From positions 10,816,247-10,880,246 of the forward strand of contig CM037586.1 of NCBI GenBank assembly GCA_021018995.1: a stretch of 64,000 nt of DNA. The letters run 5' to 3'. The stretch is from Chloranthus sessilifolius. Taxonomy: Eukaryota > Streptophyta > Magnoliopsida > Chloranthales > Chloranthaceae. The notes below the pieces were generated by a model. The model saw nothing but the letters and a program-made list of their open reading frames with translations. It searched no databases and was not told the origin of the DNA. The translations under genes were made by a program, and so were the position numbers. Shown in pieces: positions 52,034-63,229 of the stretch; the first letter of the stretch is position 1; the number at the start of each line of letters is the position of its first letter.

Positions 52034-53734
52034 AGATACTTGTATATTCTAAGCATGTCATATCAAGTGTCATAAGTATCACATATTTACTCTTCACAAG
52101 ACAGTTACCAGTGCAAGATTAGATCATAAAGGTTTTTTGTAGGGTTGTAATGGGGCTCAGGAAAGGGTAAGAAAGAATTGGAAGTTGGGATTCAAAATTT
52201 CTGAGAAATTGGAGAAGAAACAAACTTCTGATTTTTCTATTTCTCTTCTTTTTTTCTTTTCTAATCTCTGACTATTTTTCTCAATATTTTTCTATTTTTC
52301 TCAACTGTCTTTTTCTTTTGAATTTCCTTTTCTTGAAGCACCTCATATTTTTTATTATTTTCGTTTTCTTTTTCTCCTTTTTGTTCTTTTATATTTTTGC
52401 CATACACTCTCAGTGAACACCACAACTCAGTATCTCTCCACTTACTCTCTTTTCGTTCATTTTCATCCCTCGTTCCTAATTTCTCAAAAATAAGAAGGGT
52501 AAAGCTGAATTTTCAGAAATGGTGAAGGGTTAAAGGTTAACGTGGCTTATCAAAGAATGTATAAAGGTAATTTTTTCAATAGGCTCAAAGGAGTACTAGA
52601 AGGATAAATTTATATAAGGTGGGGTATTCTAAGCACAAACGAGCCAAAGATGGCCTTCAATCGTTTCCTTAAAAGATGGTAACCCTGCCTATATGTCTTA
52701 AGTAGATATACAGTACGTTCTAACACAATAATATGAATTTGATATCATGCAAAGTCACAAGCCAAGGTGAAGTGTAGGAGATCATGCAAAATAATTCGTA
52801 TTCAAAGAAACTCCGAGTTTATGTAAACTCTCATCAACAACGGATATTTGGCTCTAAAGCTTCCTGGGTTTAGTCTCCACTAAGAACTTAAGATTCACCG
52901 TTCAAAACAGTTCATCGATTTCTAGGTCTTAGCTTGGTATAAGTGTAAAAATTCTAAGCAGGAATTTCAGAGTCATCCACAAATGATCACATTAAGCTTC
53001 ATCATCCTAAATACAAATAATCAAAATATGACATCGATATTCTCAAAATTAAATTCACATGCATCATTAACTAAAGTTTGAAAACAATCATAAAGTAATT
53101 CATGTATGATGGTTCCAAATAATTTTTTTTTTTTTTTTTGATTAAAATAAGTGATGAAATATAGATAATCGTACATACGGCCAAACCTAAAAATGACAAT
53201 GTCCTCATTGATTGAAATAGGTAGTGCACCCCCAAACCTGTTGAAAAGTACCTCAACACAAAGATCAGGTGCAGATAATATGGGCATCAAATTAGAACAT
53301 GACCAAAAATTTATTGAAGGTAATGTGGCTACACTAATTTGGAGATGAAAAATAACCTAAACTACACTAAAACTAATATTCTAGAACTAAACATACGAAA
53401 AGAGAAATCCTAAATCCTAACTAAACCAGAGTCCAACTCCTTTAATCATTGGTAGGCGGGCCCATCCACCTTGGTTCACTTAAAGTGATGTTCTTCGGCA
53501 CAAGAAAAATTTCTCCCCGAGTTCAAGCGAAAATTGATGTCAAGAGCCATTGCATAAGCGAGGGAGACGGCGCAGACTGGCATTGTTTGAAATAATTTTT
53601 TTTATTTTTTTATTTTTTTATTTTATTATTATTATTTTTTTTACAAAAATGAAATATAAAGAGAAATCAAACAAAATTGGGTTGCCTCCCAATGAGCGCT
53701 AGTTTAACGTCGATAGCACGACCATATGAATTGC
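52034..53734 (-). other. Element 2 region between pol and 3' LTR (continuation)
   Basis: No extra ORF is supported. It contains T-rich tracts (52230-52400, 53120-53140, 53590-53640) and an internal polypurine-like tract GGTTTGGGGGTGCAC (rc, about 53225-53240), matching the one in element 1 at 33078. The short ORFs at 53021-53290 overlap an A/T run and look accidental. Confidence 0.6.
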
Positions 53735-54900
53735 TCAGTCAGGGTGATCCATTGGATCACCCAAGGGAAGAGTGCCAGAGAATGCAATTGCATCCTCGAG
53801 GAACGGTTTTAATCTTTGACCGTTAACTCGAAAAACATTCCCGTGTCTCGGGTTGATGACATCAACTGCCCCATTTGGGAGTATTCAAGAGATTTTGAAC
53901 TGACCACTCCAAAGGGTTTTTAGTTTCCCCGGAAATAGATGAAGTCGGGAATTATATAGGAGAACCTATTGACAAACAACGAAGGATTTACGTTAAATGG
54001 ATTGATCATGGGCCCGTTTCATACGATCCTTGTAAGATTTAGCACAGTCATATGCGTCAGCACGGATATCTTCCAATTCATTTATTTGCAAACCCCTCTG
54101 GTTACCAGATTTTAGGAGATCAAAATTCAATGACTTAATGGTCCAAAATGCTCGATGTTCCAGTTCTATCGGGAGGTGACAACCTTTACCAAAAACCAAC
54201 CGATACGGCGACATACCAATCGGATTTTTAAACGCAGTTTGATACGCCCATAGAGCGTCATTCAGTTTTAGCGACCAGTCTTTACGGTTTGGATGGATTG
54301 TCTTCTCTAAAATCCGCTTAAGTTCTCGATTAGAGACTTCAACTTGGCTACTTGTCTGAGGATGGTATGGTGTAGCAACTTTGTGTGTGACACCATATTT
54401 CTTCATTAATTGGGTGAACACTTTATTGTAAAAGTGCTTTCCACCATCTCTGATTATCGCCTTTGGAATACCAAAACGTGAAAACACTTGATCCTTCAGG
54501 AATTTGATCACTACTTTGTGATCATTCGTTTTACACGCCACAGCTTCAACCCATTTTGATACATAATCCACCCTGACAAGGATGAACGCATTTCCAAACG
54601 AATTTGGGAAATGACCCATGAAATCGATCCCCCAAACATCAAACAATTCAACTTCTAAAATTGGATTGAGCGGCATCATGTTGCGCTTTGAGATCCGGCC
54701 CAGCATTTGACAGTTGCGACAAAATTTGTAATGTTGATGACAATCTTTAAAGATCGTCGGCCAGTGAAAACCACTTTGGAGGATCTTTGCTGCAATCTTT
54801 TTGGAACTAAAGTGACCTCCACAAGCTAACTCATGACAGAACGAGATAATCCGTGGTTGCTCAGATTAAGGAATACATCTTCGTATGATTTGATCGGGAC
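53735..54900 (-). pseudogene. Athila element 2 integrase
   Basis: Largely open from 54706 to 53993. [13 protein letters not shown] begins the zinc region and CRNCQ closes it. Core: WGIDFMGHF (Asp), IIRDGGKHF (Asp), [12 protein letters not shown] (Glu), with HPQTSSQ before the Glu. After a frame change and stops near 53890-53990 the Athila post-integrase end (NPRHGNVFRVNGQRLKPFLE) runs to TGA at 53735-53737. Confidence 0.9.
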
Positions 54901-56460
54901 ACTAATTGAATAAATACGGATCTTCAAAAAAATAGTGTTTCACCCGAGCTAAGAAAATGAATTTCTCATTCTTAGACCAATGGTGAGGTAATTTCTCTGT
55001 GACTAGGTAATTGACAAGATCCGCATACCAAGGTGGGCAATCAATCTTGAGTAACTGTTCATCTGGGAAGTGCTCCAAGATCGGAACATGATCATCAGAT
55101 TTCTCAATAATTATTCGTGACAAGTGATCTGCCACCACATTTTCTGAGTCTTTCTTGTCTTTGATCTCCAAATTGAACTCTTACAACAACAAGATCCATC
55201 TAATTAAATGTGCTTTAGCATCTTTCTTAGCGAACAAATAACGCAAAGCAGCATGATCTGCAAATACCACGACTTTAGACCATAATAAATAGGATCGAAG
55301 TTTATCCAACGCGAAAACTACTGCCAAAAGTTTCTTTTCTATGGTCGAGTAGTTCAACTGGGCATCATTGAGAGTGTGACTCGCATAGTAGATTACATGC
55401 GGTAATTTTTCTTTTCATTGTCCCAGAACAGCTCCGATTACATAATCAGAGGCGTCGCACATGATTTCGAACGGGAAGTCCCAGTTCGAAGATTGAATTA
55501 TCGGGGCTTTTATCAATTCAGCCTTAATGGTTTCAAAGGCTCGCAAACATTTATCGTCGAAGAGGAATGGGACATCCTTTGAAAGTAAGTTGCATAGCGG
55601 TCGCGTTATCTTGCTGAAATCTTTAATAAAATGCCGATAAAAATTGGCGTGTCCCAGAAAAGATCTTATTTCCTTAACTGTCCTCAGTGGTGGTAGATTG
55701 GCAATTAAATCAACTTTAGCCTTATCGACCTCGATACCCTGGGACGATATGATGTGTCCCAAAACAATGCCATCTTTAACCATGAAATGATATTTTTCCC
55801 AGTTAAGAATAAGGTTTTTCTCCTGGCATCGTGCAAGCACTAGCGACAAATGATTCAAACAGTCAGCAAACTGTTTCCATGGATCGAGAAGTCGTCCATG
55901 AAGACTTCGAGGAATCGTTCGACCATATCTGAAAAAATACCCAGCATACATCTTTGGAATGTAGCTGGTGCATTACAAAGCCCAAACGACATTTGTCGGT
56001 AGGAGAAAGTACCAAGAGGGCATGTGAACATGATTTTCTCTTGATCCTCAGGTACAATGACTATTTGGTTATAACTAGAATAGCCATCGAGGAAGCAATA
56101 GTAATCATGTCCGGCCAGTCTTTCTAACATATGATCGATAAACGGAAGTGGAAAGAGATCTTTCCTCATCATCAAATTTAACTTTCGATAATCAATGCAC
56201 ACTCTCCAACCTGTTTAAATTTTTGTAGGAATTAGTTCATTTTCCTCATTCTTCACCACTGTGACCCCCGACTTCTTAGGGACCACTTGTGTGGGGCTAA
56301 CCCATTTACTGTCAGAGATGGGGTATATGATTCCAGCATCTAAAAGTTTTATTATCTCATTTCGGACCATGTCTTGCATTATAGGGTTTAGTCTCCTCTG
56401 TGGTTCCCTAGAAGGCTTAGCATTGTCTTCAAAATGGATTCGGTGCATACACACCATTGG
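54901..56460 (-). pseudogene. Athila element 2 RT and RNase H
   Basis: RT starts with WVSPTQVVPKKSG and VCIDYRKLN, includes GLCNAPATFQRCM, and has the catalytic FMDD near 55900. A one-base shift follows near 55868. RNase H has CDASDYVIGAVLGQ, then a TGA that looks like a mutated Arg codon (55415), [11 protein letters not shown] and NVVADHLSRI. Further stops at 56216 and near 55181 and 54902. The clade assignment to Athila rests on the long NELIPT insertion before TGWRVCIDYR and the FMDD box. Confidence 0.92.
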
Positions 56461-56487
56461 ACTAATGCCTTTGATATCTTTTATCGA

Positions 56488-57711
56488 CTAGTCGAGGGCA
56501 CTTTTGTGCTCTTTGAGTACATTCATGAGTTGGCCTTCCTGATTCGCATCCAATTTTGATGATATTATGACGGATTGAGTTTCATTCTCCCCCAGGTAGG
56601 CATACTTAAGATTTTCCAGAAGAGATTTAAGTTCTAAGTACGCTTTCTCCTCCTCTTTCGGCTTTTCCATGATTAATTCAATTGGAGCTCCAAAATCTAT
56701 TTTCTTTTCTTCTCCCAGAAGCGGTGTGGAGTCCAACATGTGATTCACTTCTTGGATCAGTTGATCCACATCAAAATTTTCTCCAAAATGCGCAAGACAA
56801 GCTGCTAAAGGATCTTTAATTTCGGATGCATGAAATATTTCTTCTACGATTTCATCGAGTATGCATGCTTGTGCATGTTCATCATCCTCCATGGGTTGCT
56901 TGGTGATATTAAAGATGTTGAATTCTACTGTCATATTTCCGAATGACAGATTCATGATCCCGTTTCGACAATTGATTAGCACATTATAGGTTGCTAGGAA
57001 TGGTCTTCCTAGAATCACCGAAATGTTATTCTTCAAATTTGGTGCTGGTCCAGTGTCTAAAATAACAAAATCCATAAGAAAGTAGAAAGAGTCCACCTTG
57101 ATGAGGACATTTTCCACAATTCCACGAGGGATCTTTACAGACCGATCAGCTAACTGAAGGGTCATCGCAGTGGTCTTCAGCTTTCCCAATTCGAGCTCCT
57201 TGTAAACAGAGTAAGGCAACAAGTTGACACTTGCTCCTAAATCCAAGAGGGCCTGATCAATATGGTTATCGTCGATGATGATTGAGATTGTAGGACAACT
57301 TGGGTCCTTGTATTTAATTGGGAGCTTTGCTTGCAACACTCAACTAACCTGCTCGGCTAAGAAAGCCTTTTTCGGAATATTTGTCTTTCTTTTGATTGTG
57401 ACCAATTCTTTCAAAAATTTAACATAAGCAGGTACTTGGCGGATGGCATCCAGGAAGGAAATATTAATTTTTAATTGCTTGAAAATCTCATTTATTTCTT
57501 CCACATTGCGATTTTTTCGTGGTGCCATCAATCTTTGCGGGTACGGTGCTTTAGGAATAAAACTTTTCTTCTGTTCACTCTTTTCTTTTGATGTTTCTTT
57601 TGCTTGTACTTTATCTTCAATTTCTTCTCTCTCTTCAACTTTCTTCTCTCCATCAGACTTTTTCTCCTCTGGCAACACTACTTTGTTATCGACTTGCTTT
57701 CTAGATCTCAA
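56488..57711 (-). CDS. Athila element 2 protease region
   Basis: Two adjacent open stretches in one frame, separated by a single stop at 57340 (after KKAFLAEQVS). The N-terminal half is Lys/Glu-rich, then PYPQRLMAPRKNRN and the Athila phrase IFKQLKINISFLDAIRQVP. The aspartic protease motif is ALLDLGASVNLLPYSVY (DLGA form, usual in Athila), with ADRSVKIPRGI and VILGRPFLAT as partner strands. The C-terminal part links to RT. Confidence 0.85.
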
Positions 57712-57732
57712 CGTTGTGATTGCCCAAATTTG

Positions 57733-59236
57733 TTATTGATTTTCATCTTGTGATGAAGTTGATGTTTGTTCAACAACCATCTGACCCTTTGGGTTAGGAA
57801 CTGGTTGGCTAGGAAACGATCCTTTTTCTCTTTCACAGAGAAAAGTTGCCAATTGCCCAATTTGGGTCTCTATTTTAGTGATTGAGGATGTGTGAGAATG
57901 GATAAGTTTCATCAGGTCCTCAGTAGAAGGAGTTTGTGTATGAGGACGTTGGGCAGTATTTCCCAGTGGATTGTTAAATCCAGGTGGTGAAAATATTGGC
58001 ACAAAATTCTGTTGTGGTTGGTTTTGATAACTTTCCATTAGTTGTGCAAACTGATAATTCTGATTTAATTGCCGTGGCTACCCCACCTGATTTTGATTGT
58101 ATTGAAATTGATTTGGATTATTGAACCCTTGATGTTGAAATTGCCCTTGACTGTAGTTTTGCTGCAGTCCTTGGTTGAAATTTTGTTGGGGATAAAAGTT
58201 TGTCCCCTGTTTCTTGGGCTGTATTATTTGATTATCTTATTTCCATGAGAAATTTGGGTGGCTTCACCAACTATTTGGGTTATTCTCATTGAAAATGTTT
58301 CCTTGATTCCGCCCATAGTTATTCACAACATTTAGCTATTCAGATGTGTCTTCATGGTAGTTCTGTATTGAAGGACAATCATCTGCTATATACATTAGAC
58401 TTGCACAAATTGAACATGGCTCAGGTTGTGTATTTACCATATGCACATTCTTCTTTAACTTCAATTCCTCCACTTGTTGAGTGAGGAAATCAATTTTAGC
58501 CATCAGATCTGGGGAATACTTTACTACGTATAGTCCTCCCTTCTTGCTTGAACTTCCAGCTTGATCACTGGCTTTGACTGGTTGTTCCGAGTCTTTGTGA
58601 AATCCCAGTGCTGAGAATCCTCAGCCAGCTTTTCTAAGAAACCATAAGATTCAGTTTCCTTGAGGCTCAGGAATCCTCCTCCATTCATTGACTCCACCAG
58701 ATGTCTATTTGGTTGACTCAGTCCATTGTAGAAACACTGGATCAATCTCCACTTTGAGTATCCATGGTGTGGACATCCCAAGTTTCATATAATCTCTCAT
58801 CTTTCTCTTGTGTGAAATCCGTGATTTCACGTCTGAGGACATTCGTCTTCTCCATAGAGAAGAACTTTGACAGAAACTTTTTGACCATCTGATCCCAGGT
58901 GTTTATGGATCCCGATGGTAGAGAATTTAACCAGGCTTTTGCTTTATCCTTTATAGAGAAAGGAAACAAGTGTAGCCTAACAGATTCTTCGCTGAAGTTT
59001 TGGTAAACAGATGAGCAGATTTCGACGAAGTCTTTAACGTGTTGGTATGGATCTTCTCTCTCCATGCCATGAAAGATTAGAAGGATTTGGATGACATTTG
59101 TACGAACTTCAAACTGGCCACCAGGTGTGGCGGGATATACAATGCATGATGGGGTATTTATAGTTATTGGAGAAAACAATTCTCTTAATGTTGGTTCTTC
59201 CTCTTGTTCGAGTTGTCCATTCATGTTGTTAGTCAT
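57733..59236 (-). pseudogene. Athila element 2 gag
   Basis: Starts MTNNMNGQLEQEEE; APSCIV-like TPSCIVYP, then FHGMEREDPYQHVKDFVEIC, LHLFPFSIKDKAKAWLNSLP and FLSKFF are the Athila capsid signature. After LYETW a deletion or shift leads to another frame with GCPHHGYSKWRLIQ (58781-58524). A Gln/Asn-rich part with stops (about 58500-58040) contains a weak knuckle, CSICASLMYIADDC, lacking its His. The end (58038-57733) has the short segment TKIETQIGQLATFL. Confidence 0.85.
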
Positions 59237-59509
59237 ATTGACTTCAGTAGATGATTCACTTGAAATTTTTTACCTTGATCTAGCGTCCTTACGATTTGAC
59301 CGGCAAGCACGTTCGATCTCAGAATTTAAAGGCTCTAAAGTTCTTTCTTTAGAAGACCTAGTGTGCATGTAAATGACGTACAGAGTGGAGGTTTCCGGCA
59401 GAAAAACCTCAAGAGAAATTTTTTTTATTTTTATTTTTTTTCAAATTTTAAATTTTAAAATTGAAATTTTTGAATAGTTATTTATTTATTTATTAATTTT
59501 TTTTTTTGA

Positions 59510-59575
59510 ATCTCGATTGATCGAGTGCGAATCTCGATCGATCGAGACAGAGTCGATTAATCGACAAAGGACAAA
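59510..59575 (-). repeat. Three CGA-core palindromes in the 5' leader of element 2
   Basis: TCGATTGATCGA, TCGATCGATCGA and TCGATTAATCGA lie about 20 bp apart between the PBS and gag, in an otherwise T-rich leader. Confidence 0.8.
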
Positions 59576-59686
59576 TTTTTTTTTTAATAATTATTTTTTT
59601 TTTGTGCAGAGAAACTGTTTTAATTCACGAAAATTCTCAAAATTAACTGTCTATTTTCCAAAAATTTAGGTTTTCTTAATTTAGTC

Positions 59687-59702
59687 TTCAGTAACGGTGC
59701 CA
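59687..59702 (-). other. Element 2 primer-binding site (Asp tRNA type)
   Basis: TGGCACCGTTACTGAA on the - strand, six bases from the 5' LTR end. It resembles the Athila-typical TGGCGCCGTTGCCGG with G-to-A and C-to-T changes. Confidence 0.7.
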
Positions 59703-59708
59703 AAAATT

Positions 59709-61478
59709 TGATATGAATTTTAATTGTGATGTTTTACTTGCAAACACACGAATCAGATTGTATATAGTGGGTGCGGAGTACGAGATCGTTCCCACGAGGA
59801 CTATTTTGGAAGATCTAAAAAGACGAGACAGTAACTCCAAAAATCTACTGAAATTCAACAGTACCCTACCAATATTACTATTTAAGCAGTTTTATGAGGT
59901 GATAATTACTGACTACAAACTAAAATTTAATTGATAATTCAAAAATAAAGGTAAAGATGAAGATACTAAATCCTTCCATCTTTGGTTTGTTCTTCCCGTA
60001 ATATAAATCTAAGGATTAAACTATGAGATATATCATTGAAGAAAAACATCTTTTATGCAAGATAAATGGCCAAAGCCCGGATAGGTTCCACGTTGTATTC
60101 CTGCAATCAGGACTTAATTTCAGAGATGATTTCCATATATAGATTTGGGATCAAGGGCATGGCTCAGCCCACTTGATCTCAGATTTTAAATAAAAATCAT
60201 TCCCAACGTGGGTAAAAATTCCAACAAGAAAAGCACCATAGATCTGAGAGCAAGGGCATGGCTCGGCACACTTGATTTCAGATTAGTGAGTAATTAAGAT
60301 AAAATTACCATTACAGATCCAAGATCCAAGGCATGGCTCGGCACACTCGATCCCGAATCATAATTGTAAGTAGATCCACACGATGAAAGCAAAAAGATCA
60401 TATAACAATGATTGGGGTAAAATTACCGTCACAGATCTGAGATCCAGGGCATGGCTCGGCACACTCGATCCCAGTTAGTGGCGGGGATTTCATCCGTTCG
60501 TGATAACAAAATAACTATAAAATAAAATCTCATATTTTAATCCTAGATTCATATTATTAGAAGTACATCCCTTGGATGGGAATCATTAGATCCCCATCTT
60601 TAAGAAATTAGCCACACAAATTGTAATTAAATGATATAAACAATTAATAACTGAGAAATAACATTAATCTAATTAATTAAAAATACCTCAACCTTCAATA
60701 GAAATTCTTTGATCCAAGCGTAATCCATAAGTACGATGATCTTTAGAAACGAAATTAGAAATGCTCTCTACTAATCTCTAAATTTAAACTAGGAATTGAT
60801 TGAAAAAAAATAAATCTTGAAGAAAAGAATGCTAAAAAGGTTAAAGGAACAAAGCTCTCCAAAAAAGAATAAAACTCTCTATCTCTACGTCTCTCTCTAA
60901 AAACCTCTTCTAATAATAGAAAATATATCCCTTCAAAACTCGTAGCTTCCTTTTTATATGGTCAAACAAACCCTAACCCTAATAATCTCAATCGATTGAA
61001 AATTAAATCTCAATCAATTGACTTTTAAGTAGGGACAAAGTTATCTTCTCCTGTCAATCGATTGACACTTAGTCCTCAATCGATTGACATCTAAAAGCAA
61101 TTTCCATGAACTCCCGCCCAACTTTGTATCAGACACTGCTTCGATATTTTGGTCATAACTTTCTATCCCAAACTCGGATTGAGGCGATTCTTATAACGTT
61201 GAAAAGAAGACGACGAGCTCTACAACTTTTGGGTTTTAGAAATTTCATGAATCTGACATCTTGAAGGTCCAAATTGAGCTGCAAGTCACACTAAGTTCTC
61301 GATGACCCAAAATTGCAGTGTTTTGACATTATTTTCAGAAATCTTGGGCTGTTTTATGCACTTGGATTGTATTTACCTGAAACACTTCAAATCTAGTAAT
61401 TCTCATTAGTTAACCTTCATCGGACAGCTAAATATAGGTATTTAGGAGTGAAATATCATCATATTTCACTACTCATCA
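59709..61478 (-). mobile_element. 5' LTR of element 2
   Basis: 1770 bp, TGATATGAATTTTAATTG to CTACTCATCA. The palindrome pairs are at 60988-61089. It differs from the 3' LTR at more sites by eye than the two element 3 LTRs do, consistent with its older, outer position. Confidence 0.92.
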
Positions 61479-61483
61479 GTCTC

Positions 61484-62271
61484 CTCACACCTTTGCAGCA
61501 CAAGGCTGAAATGGTGCAGGCATTGGCTAAAATCATATCAAAATATAGATAAATCATCCATGAAAATTTTTAAAAACTGATCAATCATGTCAGAAAAAAT
61601 TACATACATATGTCTTTGAAGGTGGCAGGTGCATTACATAAACTAAAAGGCATCCTTTTATATGCAATGGTTCCAAATGGGCATGTAAAGGTGATTTTTT
61701 CTTGGTCTTGTGGGTATACAGGGATCTGGTTGTATCCTAAATAACCATCAAGAAAATAATAAAAAGTCTTACCTGCCAACTTATCTAAGATCTGATCTAT
61801 GAAGGGAAATGGGAAATGATCCTTGCTGGTTTTCTCATTGAGCTTTCTATAATCAATACATACCCTCCAACCAGTGGTCTGCCTGGTTGGAATCAGCTCA
61901 CTTGAGTCTGCTTGAACTACTATGATTCCTGATTTCTTAGGCACCACCAGGGTAAGTGCCACCCATTGAGAATCCAAGATAGGATAAATGACCCCAGCAT
62001 CAAGAAGTTTGACTACTTCCTTCATGACCAATTCCTGCATGTGTGGGTTAAATTTCTTCTATATCTCTCTAGAGGGTTTAGAGCCCTCTTCATGATGAAT
62101 TTTGTGCATGCACACAGTAGGATTTATCCCTCCCAAATCAGCAATATTCCATCCTATTGCTCTTTTATGCCTTCTCAGTACACAAAGCAGCTTTTCTTCC
62201 TGTTCAGGAGTGAGGGAAGAATAAATTATAACTGATAATTTTTTATTGGCTCCTAAGAAGGCATACTTCAA
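61484..62271 (-). pseudogene. Athila element 1 RT, N-terminal half
   Basis: Begins with the linker KYAFLGANKK. RT motifs follow: WVALTLVVPKKSG, the ELIPTRQTTGW insertion, VCIDYRKLN, FLDGYLGYNQI and CNAPATF. A frameshift right after CNAPATF moves the catalytic FMDD (near 61560) to another frame, and a TGA follows. The domain is cut at 61483 by element 2 and resumes at 36582. Confidence 0.9.
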
Positions 62272-63214
62272 AGACTTTGGGAGCTATTTCAGCTCCACAT
62301 CTGGAGGACTGATGAGTGAAGGCAAAAGAGGTGCCTTAGGTTTCCATGGGTGTTGCTGTGTTGGCCCCACCTCTGAATTTAATGTTTTAGCTTGCTCAAG
62401 CCCCAGGGTGTAGGGGCTATTTCTTCCACTGTTTCCTTCCACACTTCTTCAAAAACATCAAACAAATCATCACCTGCTAGCAGCTGGGGAAAAGTTTCTT
62501 CCACAAACTCATCTAGCACATCAATGGACAGACAATCCTCATTATCCAAATGAGGTTGATGGGATGCATCATACACATTTAACCTGACCTTCATATTTAC
62601 CTCCATCACCCCTGATCAATACTGTATACATGCATTTGTAGTGGCCAAAATGGCCTGCCCAAGATTACGGGGATGGAGGTAGCACACTTTCTTGGTTCCA
62701 TATCCAGCACCAGAAAATCAGCTGGGTAAAAGAATTTGTCAACTCCAACTAACACATTCTCTATAATCCCCACTGCCTTCCTCTCAGACCTGTCAGCTAA
62801 TTGCAAGACCACATGTGTGGGCTTCAACTCTCCTAGGCCCAACTTCTCATAAACTGAGTATGGAAACAGATTCACACTAGCTCCCAAGTCTAGTAAAGAC
62901 TTTTCAATGGTGTGATCTCCAATGATGCAGGGGATTGTAGGGACTCCAGGGTCTTGTAGCTTAGTTGGGGTTGCAATGGTCAACCCTTGGTTCACTTTTT
63001 CAGCTGAAAAGACCTTCTTGGATAAATGTATCCTTGACTGTCTTTTATGGGTGTAAAGATCCTTCAAACATTTAGCATAGGTTGGCACTTGCTTGATTGC
63101 ATCAAGTAAAGGCAAGTTAATCTTTACTTGCTTAAAACTATCCATAATTTCCTCTACTTTAGCATTTCTCTTATCAAAAGGAGAAGGTGCTTGAAGTTCC
63201 CTTAAAAATGGCAA
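62272..63214 (-). pseudogene. Athila element 1 protease region
   Basis: MDSFKQVKINLPLLDAIKQV and the aspartic motif SLLDLGASVNLFPYSVY, then ADRSERKAVGIIENVLVGVD and VILGRPF. A frameshift right after GRPF (about 62640) moves the acidic linker (62609-62379) to another frame. The protein would process Gag-Pol. Confidence 0.85.
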
Positions 63215-63229
63215 GTGAAGGACTGCTCC

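Larger units (their letters stand above)
36588..61478 (-). mobile_element. Athila element 2 (complete, carrying element 3)
   Basis: Two LTRs (36588-38352 and 59709-61478) flank gag-pol on the - strand. The 5-bp duplication GTCTC lies at 36583-36587 and 61479-61483. PBS, polypurine tract and pol order are typical of the Athila clade. It spans 24891 bp, or about 11.8 kb without the nested Tekay element. It cut the RT of element 1 at a Glu-Thr position, and the two RT halves rejoin in frame around the target site. Confidence 0.92.

Noticed and set aside
53021-53290. 89-codon ORF in the element 2 3' region as an env-like gene
   Set aside because: It crosses an oligo-A/T run, lacks a signal peptide or membrane-segment pattern, and has no counterpart in element 1.
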